Shown: positions 41,488 through 48,860 of the stretch, one piece after another
Layout: each line of letters opens with the position of its first letter
Numbering within the stretch: the stretch's first letter is position 1
Assembly (NCBI GenBank): GCA_002314445.1
Contig: DCFX01000035.1
Span: 41,057-105,056 of the forward strand
Origin: Treponema sp. UBA1793
GTDB lineage: Bacteria > Spirochaetota > Spirochaetia > Treponematales > Treponemataceae
Direction of reading: 5' to 3'
DNA length: 64,000 bases
The notes under the pieces: generated by a model
Seen by the model: only the letters and a program-made list of their open reading frames with translations
Database searches by the model: none
What the model was told of the DNA's origin: nothing
Translations under genes and position numbers: made by a program

Positions 41488-42390
41488 CTACCGAAAACCG
41501 CTGAACTGAACAGAATTGACAATTTTTTTCCCAAAGACACTGTATATAGCAAGTGCAGGAATAATAGCTAGGACAGTGCCTGCTGTAAGCCCGCTCCAGT
41601 CAGGCTGGCCCTGTGGTGTCTGAGATCGAAAAACTCCAAGCGCCACCGTGAGCGTTCTGATTTCATTTTTTTTACCGACGATAAGCGGCCACATATAATC
41701 GTTCCATGTATTGATAAATGTTGTTACAGCAAGAGTGACAAGAGCCGTCTGCATAAGCGGTAGAATAATAATAAAAAACGTCTGATACAGTCCTGCTCCG
41801 TCAAGATATGCTGCTTCCTCTATTTCTTTATTAACTCCCAGAAAAAATTGACGCAAAAAAAATACCGCATATGGCGTCATAATAAATGCAGGAGCCATTA
41901 CACCTGCATACGAATTAAGGAGTCCAAGCTGTCGGACGAATACGAAATTGGGTATCATCATAACGACCCCAGGAACCATCATAGCTGCAAGAATGAGATA
42001 AAAAAACTTGTCGCGTCCGGGAAAATGAAGCCTGGAAAAGGCATATGCAGCCATTGCACTGAACAACGTCGAAAAGACCGTCACTCCTACAGCAACAATA
42101 AAAGAGTTTTTCAAGTTCACAAGAAAATTTACAGCCTGACCGGTTCCCCCGAGAGCGACGGATGTCGTTGCATCTACAAGTCCCAAAACACGCCGATAAT
42201 TTATAAAGGTCGGAGACGGAGGCAGCAACTTACCTGCATCAACATAAATTCTGCTGTTCATGGTAAGTGATGTACGTATGACCCAGTAAAAGGGAAACAG
42301 CGTCACAATAATAAGAATACCAATCCCTGCCAGTATAAGCAGACGCAGTACCGGTGATATATCGCTTTTATTTAATTTTTTGGACATCAT
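41488..42390 (-). CDS. Sugar ABC transporter permease (MalG/LacG type)
   Basis: A 300-residue permease with six predicted helices, carrying the EAA motif EIEEAAYLDGAGLYQTFFIIILPLMQTAL. The segment WNDYMWPLIVG and the final FSGFR are typical of CUT1 MalG-type permeases. AGGAGG lies just before the ATG. It begins 5 nt after the partner permease and is followed by the binding-protein gene after 65 nt. Substrate inferred from the alpha-galactosidase further down the operon. Confidence 0.9.
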   Translation of the reverse strand: MMSKKLNKSDISPVLRLLILAGIGILIIVTLFPFYWVIRTSLTMNSRIYVDAGKLLPPSPTFINYRRVLGLVDATTSVALGGTGQAVNFLVNLKNSFIVAVGVTVFSTLFSAMAAYAFSRLHFPGRDKFFYLILAAMMVPGVVMMIPNFVFVRQLGLLNSYAGVMAPAFIMTPYAVFFLRQFFLGVNKEIEEAAYLDGAGLYQTFFIIILPLMQTALVTLAVTTFINTWNDYMWPLIVGKKNEIRTLTVALGVFRSQTPQGQPDWSGLTAGTVLAIIPALAIYSVFGKKIVNSVQFSGFR

Positions 42391-42395
42391 TCCTC

Positions 42396-43274
42396 CTAAT
42401 CGGATTCATTACCTTTCATGATTTTCATTTGAACCGCACTGATACATACCAGAATCGCAAACAAGACCATTGCCGCCGCAGACGAATATCCCATTTTGTA
42501 TGATTCAAAACCGTTTTTATAAATAAAAAGATAAATCACATATGTTGCTGTAACAGGCCCCCCTCTTGTCGTAACAGCAATCGTATCGTAAATTTGAAAA
42601 GAACCTATAACAGTCGTAATAAGAACAAAAGCCATAACAGGCCGTATGTATGGTAAAACGACAGAGAATAATTTCCGTACAGGTCCTGCACCGTCAATTA
42701 CAGCAGCTTCCTCGATTTCTTTAGGCACACTCTGCAGGCCGGCAAATACAAGCAAACCTGTATATCCCATATTCCTCCAGATATTTATCATGGCAATTGA
42801 CGGAAGGACGGCACTTGTGGAAGTAAGAAAATCTATTCCCTTCATTCCGATAAAACGAAGAAGCACATTCACAATCCCGACAGAAGAGTCAAGCATCCAC
42901 AACCAGAGAAGCCCTACAACCACGTTCGACATAATCCAGGGGGTAAGTAAAATACCGCTTATAAACCCATTGTGTGCTGCCTTATTCATAACAAGTGCTA
43001 TCAAAACGGCAAGAATCGTTTGTGCAGGAATATTAAGCAGAACATAGAGAACTGTTACTTTCATAGCCGTCCAGAAATCCTTATCCTGGAATAATCTGAT
43101 GTAGTTCTGTACACCAATAAAATGGGCTTTATTGAAAAGATCCCAGTCAGTAAAGCTGTACCACAATCCGCGGAGTGTAGGCAGCATATAAAATGCGGCA
43201 AATCCTGTCAGACATGGAACAACAAAGCTAAACGCAATGAGATTCCGTTTCAAGGCGTATTTATTTGTTTTCAT
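42396..43274 (-). CDS. Sugar ABC transporter permease (MalF/LacF type)
   Basis: A 292-residue permease with six predicted helices and the EAA motif EIEEAAVIDGAGPVRKLFSVVLPYIRP. It starts MKTNKYALKRNLIAFSFVVPCLTGF, typical of CUT1 MalF-type subunits without the large periplasmic loop. It is the first gene of the galactoside operon; its ATG lies 6 nt behind a strong -10, so it is predicted leaderless. The operator palindrome sits immediately upstream of the -35. Confidence 0.9.
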   Translation of the reverse strand: MKTNKYALKRNLIAFSFVVPCLTGFAAFYMLPTLRGLWYSFTDWDLFNKAHFIGVQNYIRLFQDKDFWTAMKVTVLYVLLNIPAQTILAVLIALVMNKAAHNGFISGILLTPWIMSNVVVGLLWLWMLDSSVGIVNVLLRFIGMKGIDFLTSTSAVLPSIAMINIWRNMGYTGLLVFAGLQSVPKEIEEAAVIDGAGPVRKLFSVVLPYIRPVMAFVLITTVIGSFQIYDTIAVTTRGGPVTATYVIYLFIYKNGFESYKMGYSSAAAMVLFAILVCISAVQMKIMKGNESD

Positions 43275-43280
43275 AGGAAT

Positions 43281-43308
43281 AGTATAGCATTGTTTTTCAG
43301 TCTGTCAA
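43281..43308 (-). promoter_or_regulatory. Promoter of the galactoside uptake operon
   Basis: On the minus strand: TTGACA (43308-43303), 16-nt spacer, TATACT (43286-43281), then 6 nt to the ATG at 43274. It is a near-consensus promoter, predicted leaderless, with a palindrome 3 nt upstream of the -35. Confidence 0.8.
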
Positions 43309-43311
43309 TAA

Positions 43312-43334
43312 TTTTTACATTTTTAATGTAAAAA
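43312..43334. promoter_or_regulatory. Candidate LacI-type operator
   Basis: A perfect inverted repeat of TTTTTACATT and AATGTAAAAA with a TTT centre. Further TTTACAT copies occur at 43335-43341 and 43356-43362, the latter overlapping the regulator's own -35. It is the obvious binding site for the divergently encoded LacI-family protein. It lacks the CG centre common in LacI operators. Confidence 0.6.
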
Positions 43335-43355
43335 TTTACATATTATATAATTTCA

Positions 43356-43383
43356 TTTACATTATTTAAATTTTCAGTATACT
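43356..43383 (+). promoter_or_regulatory. Promoter of the LacI-family regulator
   Basis: TTTACA (43356-43361), 16-nt spacer, TATACT (43378-43383); a second TATACT overlaps at 43383-43388. The leader of about 15 nt carries AAAGGAA before ATG 43405. The -35 is part of a TTTACATT repeat, suggesting autoregulation. Confidence 0.55.
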
Positions 43384-43404
43384 ATACTTACAAAAGGAAC
43401 AGTA

Positions 43405-44412
43405 ATGACTATTACAGAAATAGCTAATGCAGCAGGAGTTTCTATCGCAACCGTTTCACGGTATCTCAACAAAGGTCCGGTAAAGGAAGAAACACGAAAA
43501 AAACTTGAAGGTATCATCCTGAAACTCAATTATGTGCCGGAATCAATAGCGCACCACATTGTTAATTCTCCCACGCAGTCAATTGTAGTTCTAACGCACA
43601 GCCTTTCAAACTACTACACAATGGAATTCGCTGAAACTGTAAATGAAGAATATACCAAACGTAACATAGCATATTATATTGGTTGCAGCACAAATATTTC
43701 GACAGAATACAAATACCTTATGGACCTTATTTCACGGGGAACAGACGGTATAATCATACATGATCCGGCAATGGATCAGACTCAAGTTGATATATACAAT
43801 CAGATTTCCGAAAATCATGTTCCGATCGTTCTTGTACATTCATTCCCCATTGATTTTGCATATAACACCATTACGGTAGATCAGAATATTGGTATGAAAA
43901 AGGCGATGCAGCATATGCTTGGGCTTGGACATAAAAAAATTGCATTTGTGCGGGGAGCAATCGGGTATTCTTTCGACTTGAAAGAACATATCTGGAGAGA
44001 CGAAGTTAAAAAAAGTGGTGTTGAACCGGAAAAAGAAGATTGTCTGAAAATCAGCAATTCGGACGACGAGACGGGAGTTGCACAAACACATAAAGCAGTC
44101 ATCGATTATTTTAATACCGGAAACCGTCCGTCAATTATCTTTACCTGCAATGACATTATGGCACTTGGTACACTTCAGGCACTGCATGAACTGGGTCTTT
44201 CCGTACCTGACGACATTTCACTTATGAGCCACGATAATACAGTTATCTCAACAGCACTCGGACTCACCTGTGTCGACATGAAAACACGAAGTGTTGCTAA
44301 AGGAGCAATTGATTTGCTCGATTATGCCATGCATGGAAACGACACAACGCCAAGACATATATCCATTACACCAGAACTCGTATTAAGAACATCTGTTATA
44401 TATGCAAAATAA
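43405..44412 (+). CDS. LacI-family transcriptional regulator of the galactoside operon
   Basis: A 335-residue regulator. The N-terminal helix-turn-helix is typical (MTITEIANAAGVSIATVSRYLNKGPVKEETRKKL). The hinge helix region around YVPESIAHHIVNS lacks the usual SLR/QTG-type wording, suggesting altered minor-groove contacts. The C-terminal periplasmic-binding-like domain includes RGTDGIIIHDP, VDQNIGMKKAMQHMLGLGHKKIAFVRG and IFTCNDIMALGTLQALHELG. It is divergent from the transporter and alpha-galactosidase operon, so a galactoside-responsive repressor is inferred. An AAAGGAA ribosome site is present. Confidence 0.88.
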   Translation: MTITEIANAAGVSIATVSRYLNKGPVKEETRKKLEGIILKLNYVPESIAHHIVNSPTQSIVVLTHSLSNYYTMEFAETVNEEYTKRNIAYYIGCSTNISTEYKYLMDLISRGTDGIIIHDPAMDQTQVDIYNQISENHVPIVLVHSFPIDFAYNTITVDQNIGMKKAMQHMLGLGHKKIAFVRGAIGYSFDLKEHIWRDEVKKSGVEPEKEDCLKISNSDDETGVAQTHKAVIDYFNTGNRPSIIFTCNDIMALGTLQALHELGLSVPDDISLMSHDNTVISTALGLTCVDMKTRSVAKGAIDLLDYAMHGNDTTPRHISITPELVLRTSVIYAK

Positions 44413-44414
44413 AG

Positions 44415-44444
44415 GAGCGTGTTCTGCACCTGCAAAACACGCTC
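44415..44444. terminator. Hairpin between convergent genes
   Basis: GAGCGTGTT (44415-44423) pairs with AACACGCTC (44436-44444) around a 12-nt loop. No T-run follows on either strand. It starts 2 nt past the regulator's stop codon and may act as a weak terminator. Confidence 0.5.
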
Positions 44445-44464
44445 TCAGTCCCATTCTGTACCGA

Positions 44465-44881
44465 CTAATTCCGTACTGTAATAACTGCGCCAAGCACAAG
44501 AAGGTGATAAGCGAGAGCTTTCAGCCATCTGAGTATAGAAGCGAAATTTCCTGCCGGTAAAGCACCTTTTTCAAGAAAATCGATAAGGATGATTGAGGCT
44601 ATCCATGCGATCATGATAATGACCATAAGAATTGTATCGATTGGAGAACTGAATGTTACAAACATCCGGAGCAGCAGGAAAATACCTGCAAGGACTTCGA
44701 TAATGCCGAATACGATGCAGCTTATCTGGGCGCTGTCGCCGCTCAGGACAGATTTGATTGCTACTGCTATTTCGTTCCCGGAACTTCCCTGCAGTGTCCA
44801 TATGCCGCTTACAAGGAAAAATAAGCCGAGCGCCACCTGCAAAAACAAATAGCCTACTGAATGTTCACGCTGTAATGCCAT
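44465..44881 (-). CDS. DoxX-like small membrane protein
   Basis: A 138-residue protein with four hydrophobic helices (about 8-27, 50-72, 78-100, 113-135). The arrangement and the LGLFFLVSGIWTL and EVLAGIFLLLRM segments resemble DoxX/DUF4870-type four-helix proteins. No catalytic motif is visible. AGGAGG precedes the ATG and it begins 32 nt after the ASCH gene, so it is probably last in that operon. Function unknown; the family match is tentative. Confidence 0.55.
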   Translation of the reverse strand: MALQREHSVGYLFLQVALGLFFLVSGIWTLQGSSGNEIAVAIKSVLSGDSAQISCIVFGIIEVLAGIFLLLRMFVTFSSPIDTILMVIIMIAWIASIILIDFLEKGALPAGNFASILRWLKALAYHLLVLGAVITVRN

Positions 44882-44913
44882 ATATTACCTCCTGAATAAT
44901 ATATTATTATCTT

Positions 44914-45366
44914 CTAGCGGTAGACTACATGAAATGTCTGAAATACGAGTTTGATATCGGGGGTAAAATCGAAACCTACTACCGACCCTTCATCCTCCAG
45001 ATATTCCCTGTGTTTTTCACGCCATACTTCAAGATTTTCATCCTCTCCTTCCAGCTGTGCCATTTCCCACGTCACTCCGCTGAAAGGAACAATTGCGACA
45101 CCTGTCGTTTCAATAATGCAGCGGGGTGTACCGGCTCGATCAAGCACAACGTAAAGTTCACCTGTCACGGGAAAAGGTTCGTTGTCTGCCGCATATGTAG
45201 CATAACTTGTAAAGAGTGCTGTTTTTCTTCCTGCAAGCACAAGTGAAAGAAGTTCATCACCGACAAAACCGTGTGCCTCAAAGCTTATGTCGCCTGCGCA
45301 TTTTTCATCCTTATCGCGGCCGGTATCCCGCAGAAAGTGTCCCCAGTATACGTCTGCAAGTCCCAT
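44914..45366 (-). CDS. ASCH-domain protein (putative RNA-binding)
   Basis: A 150-residue protein of the ASCH family. Recognisable pieces are DELLSLVLAGRKTALFTSYATY, a GELYVVLDRAGTPRCIIETTGVAIVPFSGVTWEMAQLEGE core, and EVWREKHREYLE near the end. ASCH domains have a PUA-like fold and are thought to bind RNA or nucleosides; some members are amidohydrolases or nucleases. The start ATG 45366 shares a base with the upstream stop (TAATG) and has AAGGAG upstream. The longer frame to 45558 is a shadow of the preceding gene. Confidence 0.85.
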   Translation of the reverse strand: MGLADVYWGHFLRDTGRDKDEKCAGDISFEAHGFVGDELLSLVLAGRKTALFTSYATYAADNEPFPVTGELYVVLDRAGTPRCIIETTGVAIVPFSGVTWEMAQLEGEDENLEVWREKHREYLEDEGSVVGFDFTPDIKLVFQTFHVVYR

Positions 45367-45659
45367 TATCTGCTCCTTACAAGCATAAGAATAAACGCAA
45401 GTATAAAAAAGCAGCTTGGAATTACGGTGAACAGCAGCGTTGCAAGAGGAATACCCGCAACGGAAACCCCTCCGGGAATAATGATGCCGAGCCGGACCAT
45501 CATATCGTATACAATACCGGCGTAGGATGTAACAGCACCTGCAACGAGAGACATCCATGCAGCATCACGCGTCTTCGACCACAACATTATAGCAAGAAAT
45601 GCCGTAATGCCTCCAAGTACGAGCTTTACAATAAATAACAGCAATTCAGACTGAACCAC
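45366..45659 (-). CDS. Small three-helix membrane protein
   Basis: A 97-residue protein with three hydrophobic segments (about 5-23, 33-55, 70-93). The start is GTG at 45659, 14 nt inside the end of the previous gene, with GAGG about 7 nt upstream. Its stop overlaps the ASCH start by 1 nt. The in-frame extension further upstream is antisense-quality sequence within the preceding gene. No family is recognised; tight coupling on both sides supports it as a real gene. Confidence 0.65.
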   Translation of the reverse strand: MVQSELLLFIVKLVLGGITAFLAIMLWSKTRDAAWMSLVAGAVTSYAGIVYDMMVRLGIIIPGGVSVAGIPLATLLFTVIPSCFFILAFILMLVRSR

Positions 45660-46461
45660 GCTCCGCCTCAAACGAAAAATTCTTAAGTTTGCTGAATACT
45701 CCCTTGTCTGCTCCGAAAGGAACGATTGACGGAATGTTGTAATCGGGACTGATGACAAGTCCGCAGTCAAGACAATGAAGGATAAAAGCTCCGTAGTTTG
45801 TCTCGTCAATTTTCGGATACAGATACGGGCCTTTCCGCGTCCAGTAGTGCGAAAGTACCGTATCATAAATGAACCAGTCCTTTTCTTCACGATACTGAAG
45901 GGCTGAAATCATGTCATAGAGAGAACGGACGGAAGCAGCTGAAAGTGCTGCCGGAATGCGCGTACTTTCAGGCATGGGGTTGTCCGCTGCCGCATTAATC
46001 TCAGAAAGCAGAGGTTTTACAGCGACAAAATACAGCGAAGAGGCCCAGGGGAGAGGCGGAATAACGATAACAGCATCAACATCCCGCCAGTCAATATGTT
46101 CCTGATTCCATGGTTTCCAGAACGAAGTATTGTCTTTTGAAAAAAACAGAGCTGCTTTTAAAGCTGCCGTGCGGTCGGTAAAAGTATAAACAGTCCGGTC
46201 TCCTGCCAGCAGATCGCTCACGGCCTTTGCAATACGGGGTGTATAGTCGGAATCAAAACTTCCCGTAAGCCCGCGGTTCAACACGTTTTTGAACATGGTA
46301 AAAGCAGAACTTCCACCCCAGCCAAGTACAGCCCGGCCGCCTTCCTGATACATATCAGTGAGCCGTATGCCTTTACGCGTATAAAGGAAACATCCTCTGG
46401 CACGCTGTATCGTACCATAGCGGTTTGTAATCTCTGATGCCAAAAAATCAATCGGTAACAT
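45646..46461 (-). CDS. Aminotransferase-like hypothetical protein lacking the PLP-lysine half
   Basis: A 271-residue soluble protein. The N-terminal ~110 residues resemble class-III aminotransferases: RYGTIQRARGCFLYTRKGIRLTDMYQEGGRAVLGWGGSS recalls the opening substrate-side strands, and TFTDRTAALKAALFF resembles the NSGTEAVEAALKLAR helix. The later part has no recognisable PLP-binding Asp or Schiff-base Lys, and it is about 150 residues shorter than such enzymes. It may be a degenerate or repurposed fold. It heads a four-gene operon. The ATG is 7 nt behind a TATACT with no Shine-Dalgarno; a palindrome overlaps that -10. Confidence 0.5.
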   Translation of the reverse strand: MLPIDFLASEITNRYGTIQRARGCFLYTRKGIRLTDMYQEGGRAVLGWGGSSAFTMFKNVLNRGLTGSFDSDYTPRIAKAVSDLLAGDRTVYTFTDRTAALKAALFFSKDNTSFWKPWNQEHIDWRDVDAVIVIPPLPWASSLYFVAVKPLLSEINAAADNPMPESTRIPAALSAASVRSLYDMISALQYREEKDWFIYDTVLSHYWTRKGPYLYPKIDETNYGAFILHCLDCGLVISPDYNIPSIVPFGADKGVFSKLKNFSFEAERGSV

Positions 46462-46468
46462 TTGTGTC

Positions 46469-46474
46469 AGTATA
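46469..46474 (-). promoter_or_regulatory. -10 element of the aminotransferase-like gene
   Basis: TATACT on the minus strand ends 7 nt before the ATG at 46461. The -35 region is poor (TAGCAG), which would fit an activator- or repressor-controlled promoter. Confidence 0.4.
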
Positions 46475-46497
46475 GCAGAAAGCAGTACTTTCTGCTA
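46473..46497. promoter_or_regulatory. Palindrome between divergent genes
   Basis: TAGCAGAAAG (46473-46482) and CTTTCTGCTA (46488-46497) form a perfect 10-bp inverted repeat with a 5-nt centre. It overlaps the minus-strand -10 by two bases and lies 22 nt upstream of the plus-strand -35. Candidate operator; no regulator is encoded next to it. Confidence 0.5.
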
Positions 46498-46518
46498 CGT
46501 TACAGCAGTCAGTAAAAA

Positions 46519-46547
46519 CTGCAAAAAAATCGAAAATATGCTAAAAT
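46519..46547 (+). promoter_or_regulatory. Promoter of the cache-GGDEF-EAL gene
   Basis: CTGCAA (46519-46524), 17-nt spacer, TAAAAT (46542-46547), 8-nt gap to ATG 46556. No Shine-Dalgarno is present. Confidence 0.55.
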
Positions 46548-46555
46548 GAATTAAT

Positions 46556-48802
46556 ATGGAAGATAACAAGACGGAGAAAAAAATACAAAAAAACATACGC
46601 ACTGCGACGGTTGTTGTTCTCGCTTTTCTCTTCCTCGGTTTTTATGTCTTACTGTGCATTTCGTCCCTGAAGATAATAAGTACCAGTACGGCAAAACAAT
46701 ATGAAACTGACTGTAGAAATCTTGCACATGCCTATTCGCACAACATTACACAGCTCATAGACCGCTATCTGTCAGACTTAAGAGTTTTTTCTGCTTCAGA
46801 CATATTCAAGACTGGAACAGAAGACGAAATCATAAACTGGGTTTATCATCATGATGAAAGAAGACCCTCTTACTTTTTAAACCTGTTCTACGCCGACAGA
46901 GAGGGAAAGCTCTATTCGTCAGGCGGCCTTTCCGCAAATATAAGTGACCGCGATTATTTCAGGGATATTGTTCTTAACGGACAAGCAACGGCCGTAGATG
47001 ATGGTTCCATTTCCAGAACTACAGGAAAACTGGTGCTTCATGTAGCCCGTGCAGTTTACAACGGCAAAAAAGAATGTATAGGCATAATCGGAGCTTCAGT
47101 TGAATTGACTACGATTCGGAAAATCCTTGACAATATAAAAATAGGCAGGGACGGATATGCAGCCATCATCAACGATAAGGGCGAATTCATTTCTCATCCT
47201 GACGAATCATTTCTCCTTAAAAAAAATGCAGCACTTATTCCCGGAAAGACGGAAACAAATGCCCAGTACATTCATAGAAACGGTTCCGGATATTTTAAAA
47301 CCATTTCTATAACAGGTGTACCAGTTTCCATAGCTTTCGAGCCGATTGAAGAAACAAAAAGCACTCTTTGTATAGCGATTCCGGAATACCAGGTACAGGA
47401 ATTGTACAATTCGGTGCGTCAGTCCCAGATATCAATTTTTTTCACGATGACTCTGGGAATATTAATCTGCATCATAGCAGAAACGATAATCCTTCATATT
47501 CTCAATGAAAAATTCATAAAAGATGCCGATTATGATAAGCTGACAGGTCTGCTTGTTCGTACGAAATTTGAGCAGGACGCACAAACCTTTATTAATAATA
47601 ATCCCGGCAGGCAGTTCATGTTCATCGATGCGGACATCAGAAGTTTCAAAGTACTGAATCAGTCATACGGTACAGGCAAAGCCGATTCAATTCTGCTTTT
47701 TTTCTCCAGACTGCTGCAGCAGGTTACGGAACAATACAAGGGCCTTCTCGGACGAGGATATGCAGACAGATTTTATGCACTGTTTATCATTGTCAACGAA
47801 CAGTCTGCAATGATAAATTTCAGGAACAGCTTGAAGCAAATCAGTGAACAGATAAAAAAATCGGAAATGCCTTTCTACACCAAATTCGGAATCTCATTTT
47901 CAAATCCGGTGGGTAAAAATGTAACTGTCCAGGATTTAACAGGCAAGGCTGCATTTGCAAAGGGAACTATACGAAACAATCTTTTGTATCAATATGCTGT
48001 TTTTACGCCGGACATGCAGAGGCAGATAAATGAAGAGCAGGAAATCGAAAGCTGTATGGAAAGCGCACTTGCAAAATGCGAGTTCTTTGTCGTATATCAG
48101 CCCAAGATATCGCTTACTACAGACAGAATAGTCGGTGCAGAAGCTCTTGTACGATGGAATAATCCGAAGTTCGGCATAATGTCCCCTGCAAAATTTATCC
48201 CGACATTTGAAAAAAACGGATTTGTTGTTGAACTTGATTTTTATGTCTATAACGAAGTATTTAAATTTCTGCAGAAGCAGATAGACGAACACAATACTGT
48301 CGTCCCTATTTCATTGAATATGTCAAGAAGCCATACGAATCCTGAACAATTCGTAAAACGGTTCAACGCGCTTTTCCGGCAGTATTCAATTCCGCCGTCG
48401 CTTATTGAAGTGGAAATCATTGAAAGAACATCTGAAACAGGAAAGTTCATGCTGCTTGAAACTACCCGTCTGCTTCATGAAAATGGTTTTAATGTCGCAA
48501 TGGACGATTTCGGAAGCGGAGAGTCATCGCTCAATATGCTGAGTACAATTCCCGTTGATGTCCTGAAATTCGATCAGATATTTCTCAAGCCGGAGGAATA
48601 TACTGACAAAACTTACGGTCTCATAGAAAAACTCGTCGAGCTTGGGAAACAGCTGAACAAGCAGACGATTTTTGAAGGGGTCGAAACAAAGAAACAGATA
48701 GACTTTCTCAAATCAATACATTGCGACGAAGTCCAGGGGTATTTTTATTCACGCCCCCTTAATGAAAATGATTTTATAAAGTATATCATCGACCATATAT
48801 AA
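46556..48802 (+). CDS. Membrane cyclic-di-GMP phosphodiesterase (dCache + degenerate GGDEF + EAL)
   Basis: A 748-residue protein. Membrane helix about 20-42; extracytoplasmic double-cache region about 45-285 (LFYADREGKLYSSGG, ISDRDYFRDI); second helix about 290-315; GGDEF-like domain about 325-490; EAL domain about 500-745. In the GGDEF domain the signature is YADRF (402-406), so cyclase activity is not expected. The EAL domain keeps GAEALVRW (EAL at 529-531), MDDFGSGESS, LKFDQ, EGVET and VQGYFYSRP, so it should hydrolyse c-di-GMP in response to an external ligand. It is a single-gene unit, diverging from the aminotransferase-like operon. Confidence 0.92.
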   Translation: MEDNKTEKKIQKNIRTATVVVLAFLFLGFYVLLCISSLKIISTSTAKQYETDCRNLAHAYSHNITQLIDRYLSDLRVFSASDIFKTGTEDEIINWVYHHDERRPSYFLNLFYADREGKLYSSGGLSANISDRDYFRDIVLNGQATAVDDGSISRTTGKLVLHVARAVYNGKKECIGIIGASVELTTIRKILDNIKIGRDGYAAIINDKGEFISHPDESFLLKKNAALIPGKTETNAQYIHRNGSGYFKTISITGVPVSIAFEPIEETKSTLCIAIPEYQVQELYNSVRQSQISIFFTMTLGILICIIAETIILHILNEKFIKDADYDKLTGLLVRTKFEQDAQTFINNNPGRQFMFIDADIRSFKVLNQSYGTGKADSILLFFSRLLQQVTEQYKGLLGRGYADRFYALFIIVNEQSAMINFRNSLKQISEQIKKSEMPFYTKFGISFSNPVGKNVTVQDLTGKAAFAKGTIRNNLLYQYAVFTPDMQRQINEEQEIESCMESALAKCEFFVVYQPKISLTTDRIVGAEALVRWNNPKFGIMSPAKFIPTFEKNGFVVELDFYVYNEVFKFLQKQIDEHNTVVPISLNMSRSHTNPEQFVKRFNALFRQYSIPPSLIEVEIIERTSETGKFMLLETTRLLHENGFNVAMDDFGSGESSLNMLSTIPVDVLKFDQIFLKPEEYTDKTYGLIEKLVELGKQLNKQTIFEGVETKKQIDFLKSIHCDEVQGYFYSRPLNENDFIKYIIDHI

Positions 48803-48838
48803 AAAAGCTGCCCTGTAAACATGAAGTTCAGGACAGCT
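48803..48838 (-). terminator. Terminator of the gatCAB unit
   Basis: On the minus strand, AGCTGTCCTG and CAGGGCAGCT (48838-48829 with 48815-48806) pair with one G-U and are followed by six T. It lies beyond the gatB stop. Confidence 0.85.
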
Positions 48839-48860
48839 CCTCTATAATCAATTTTGAATT

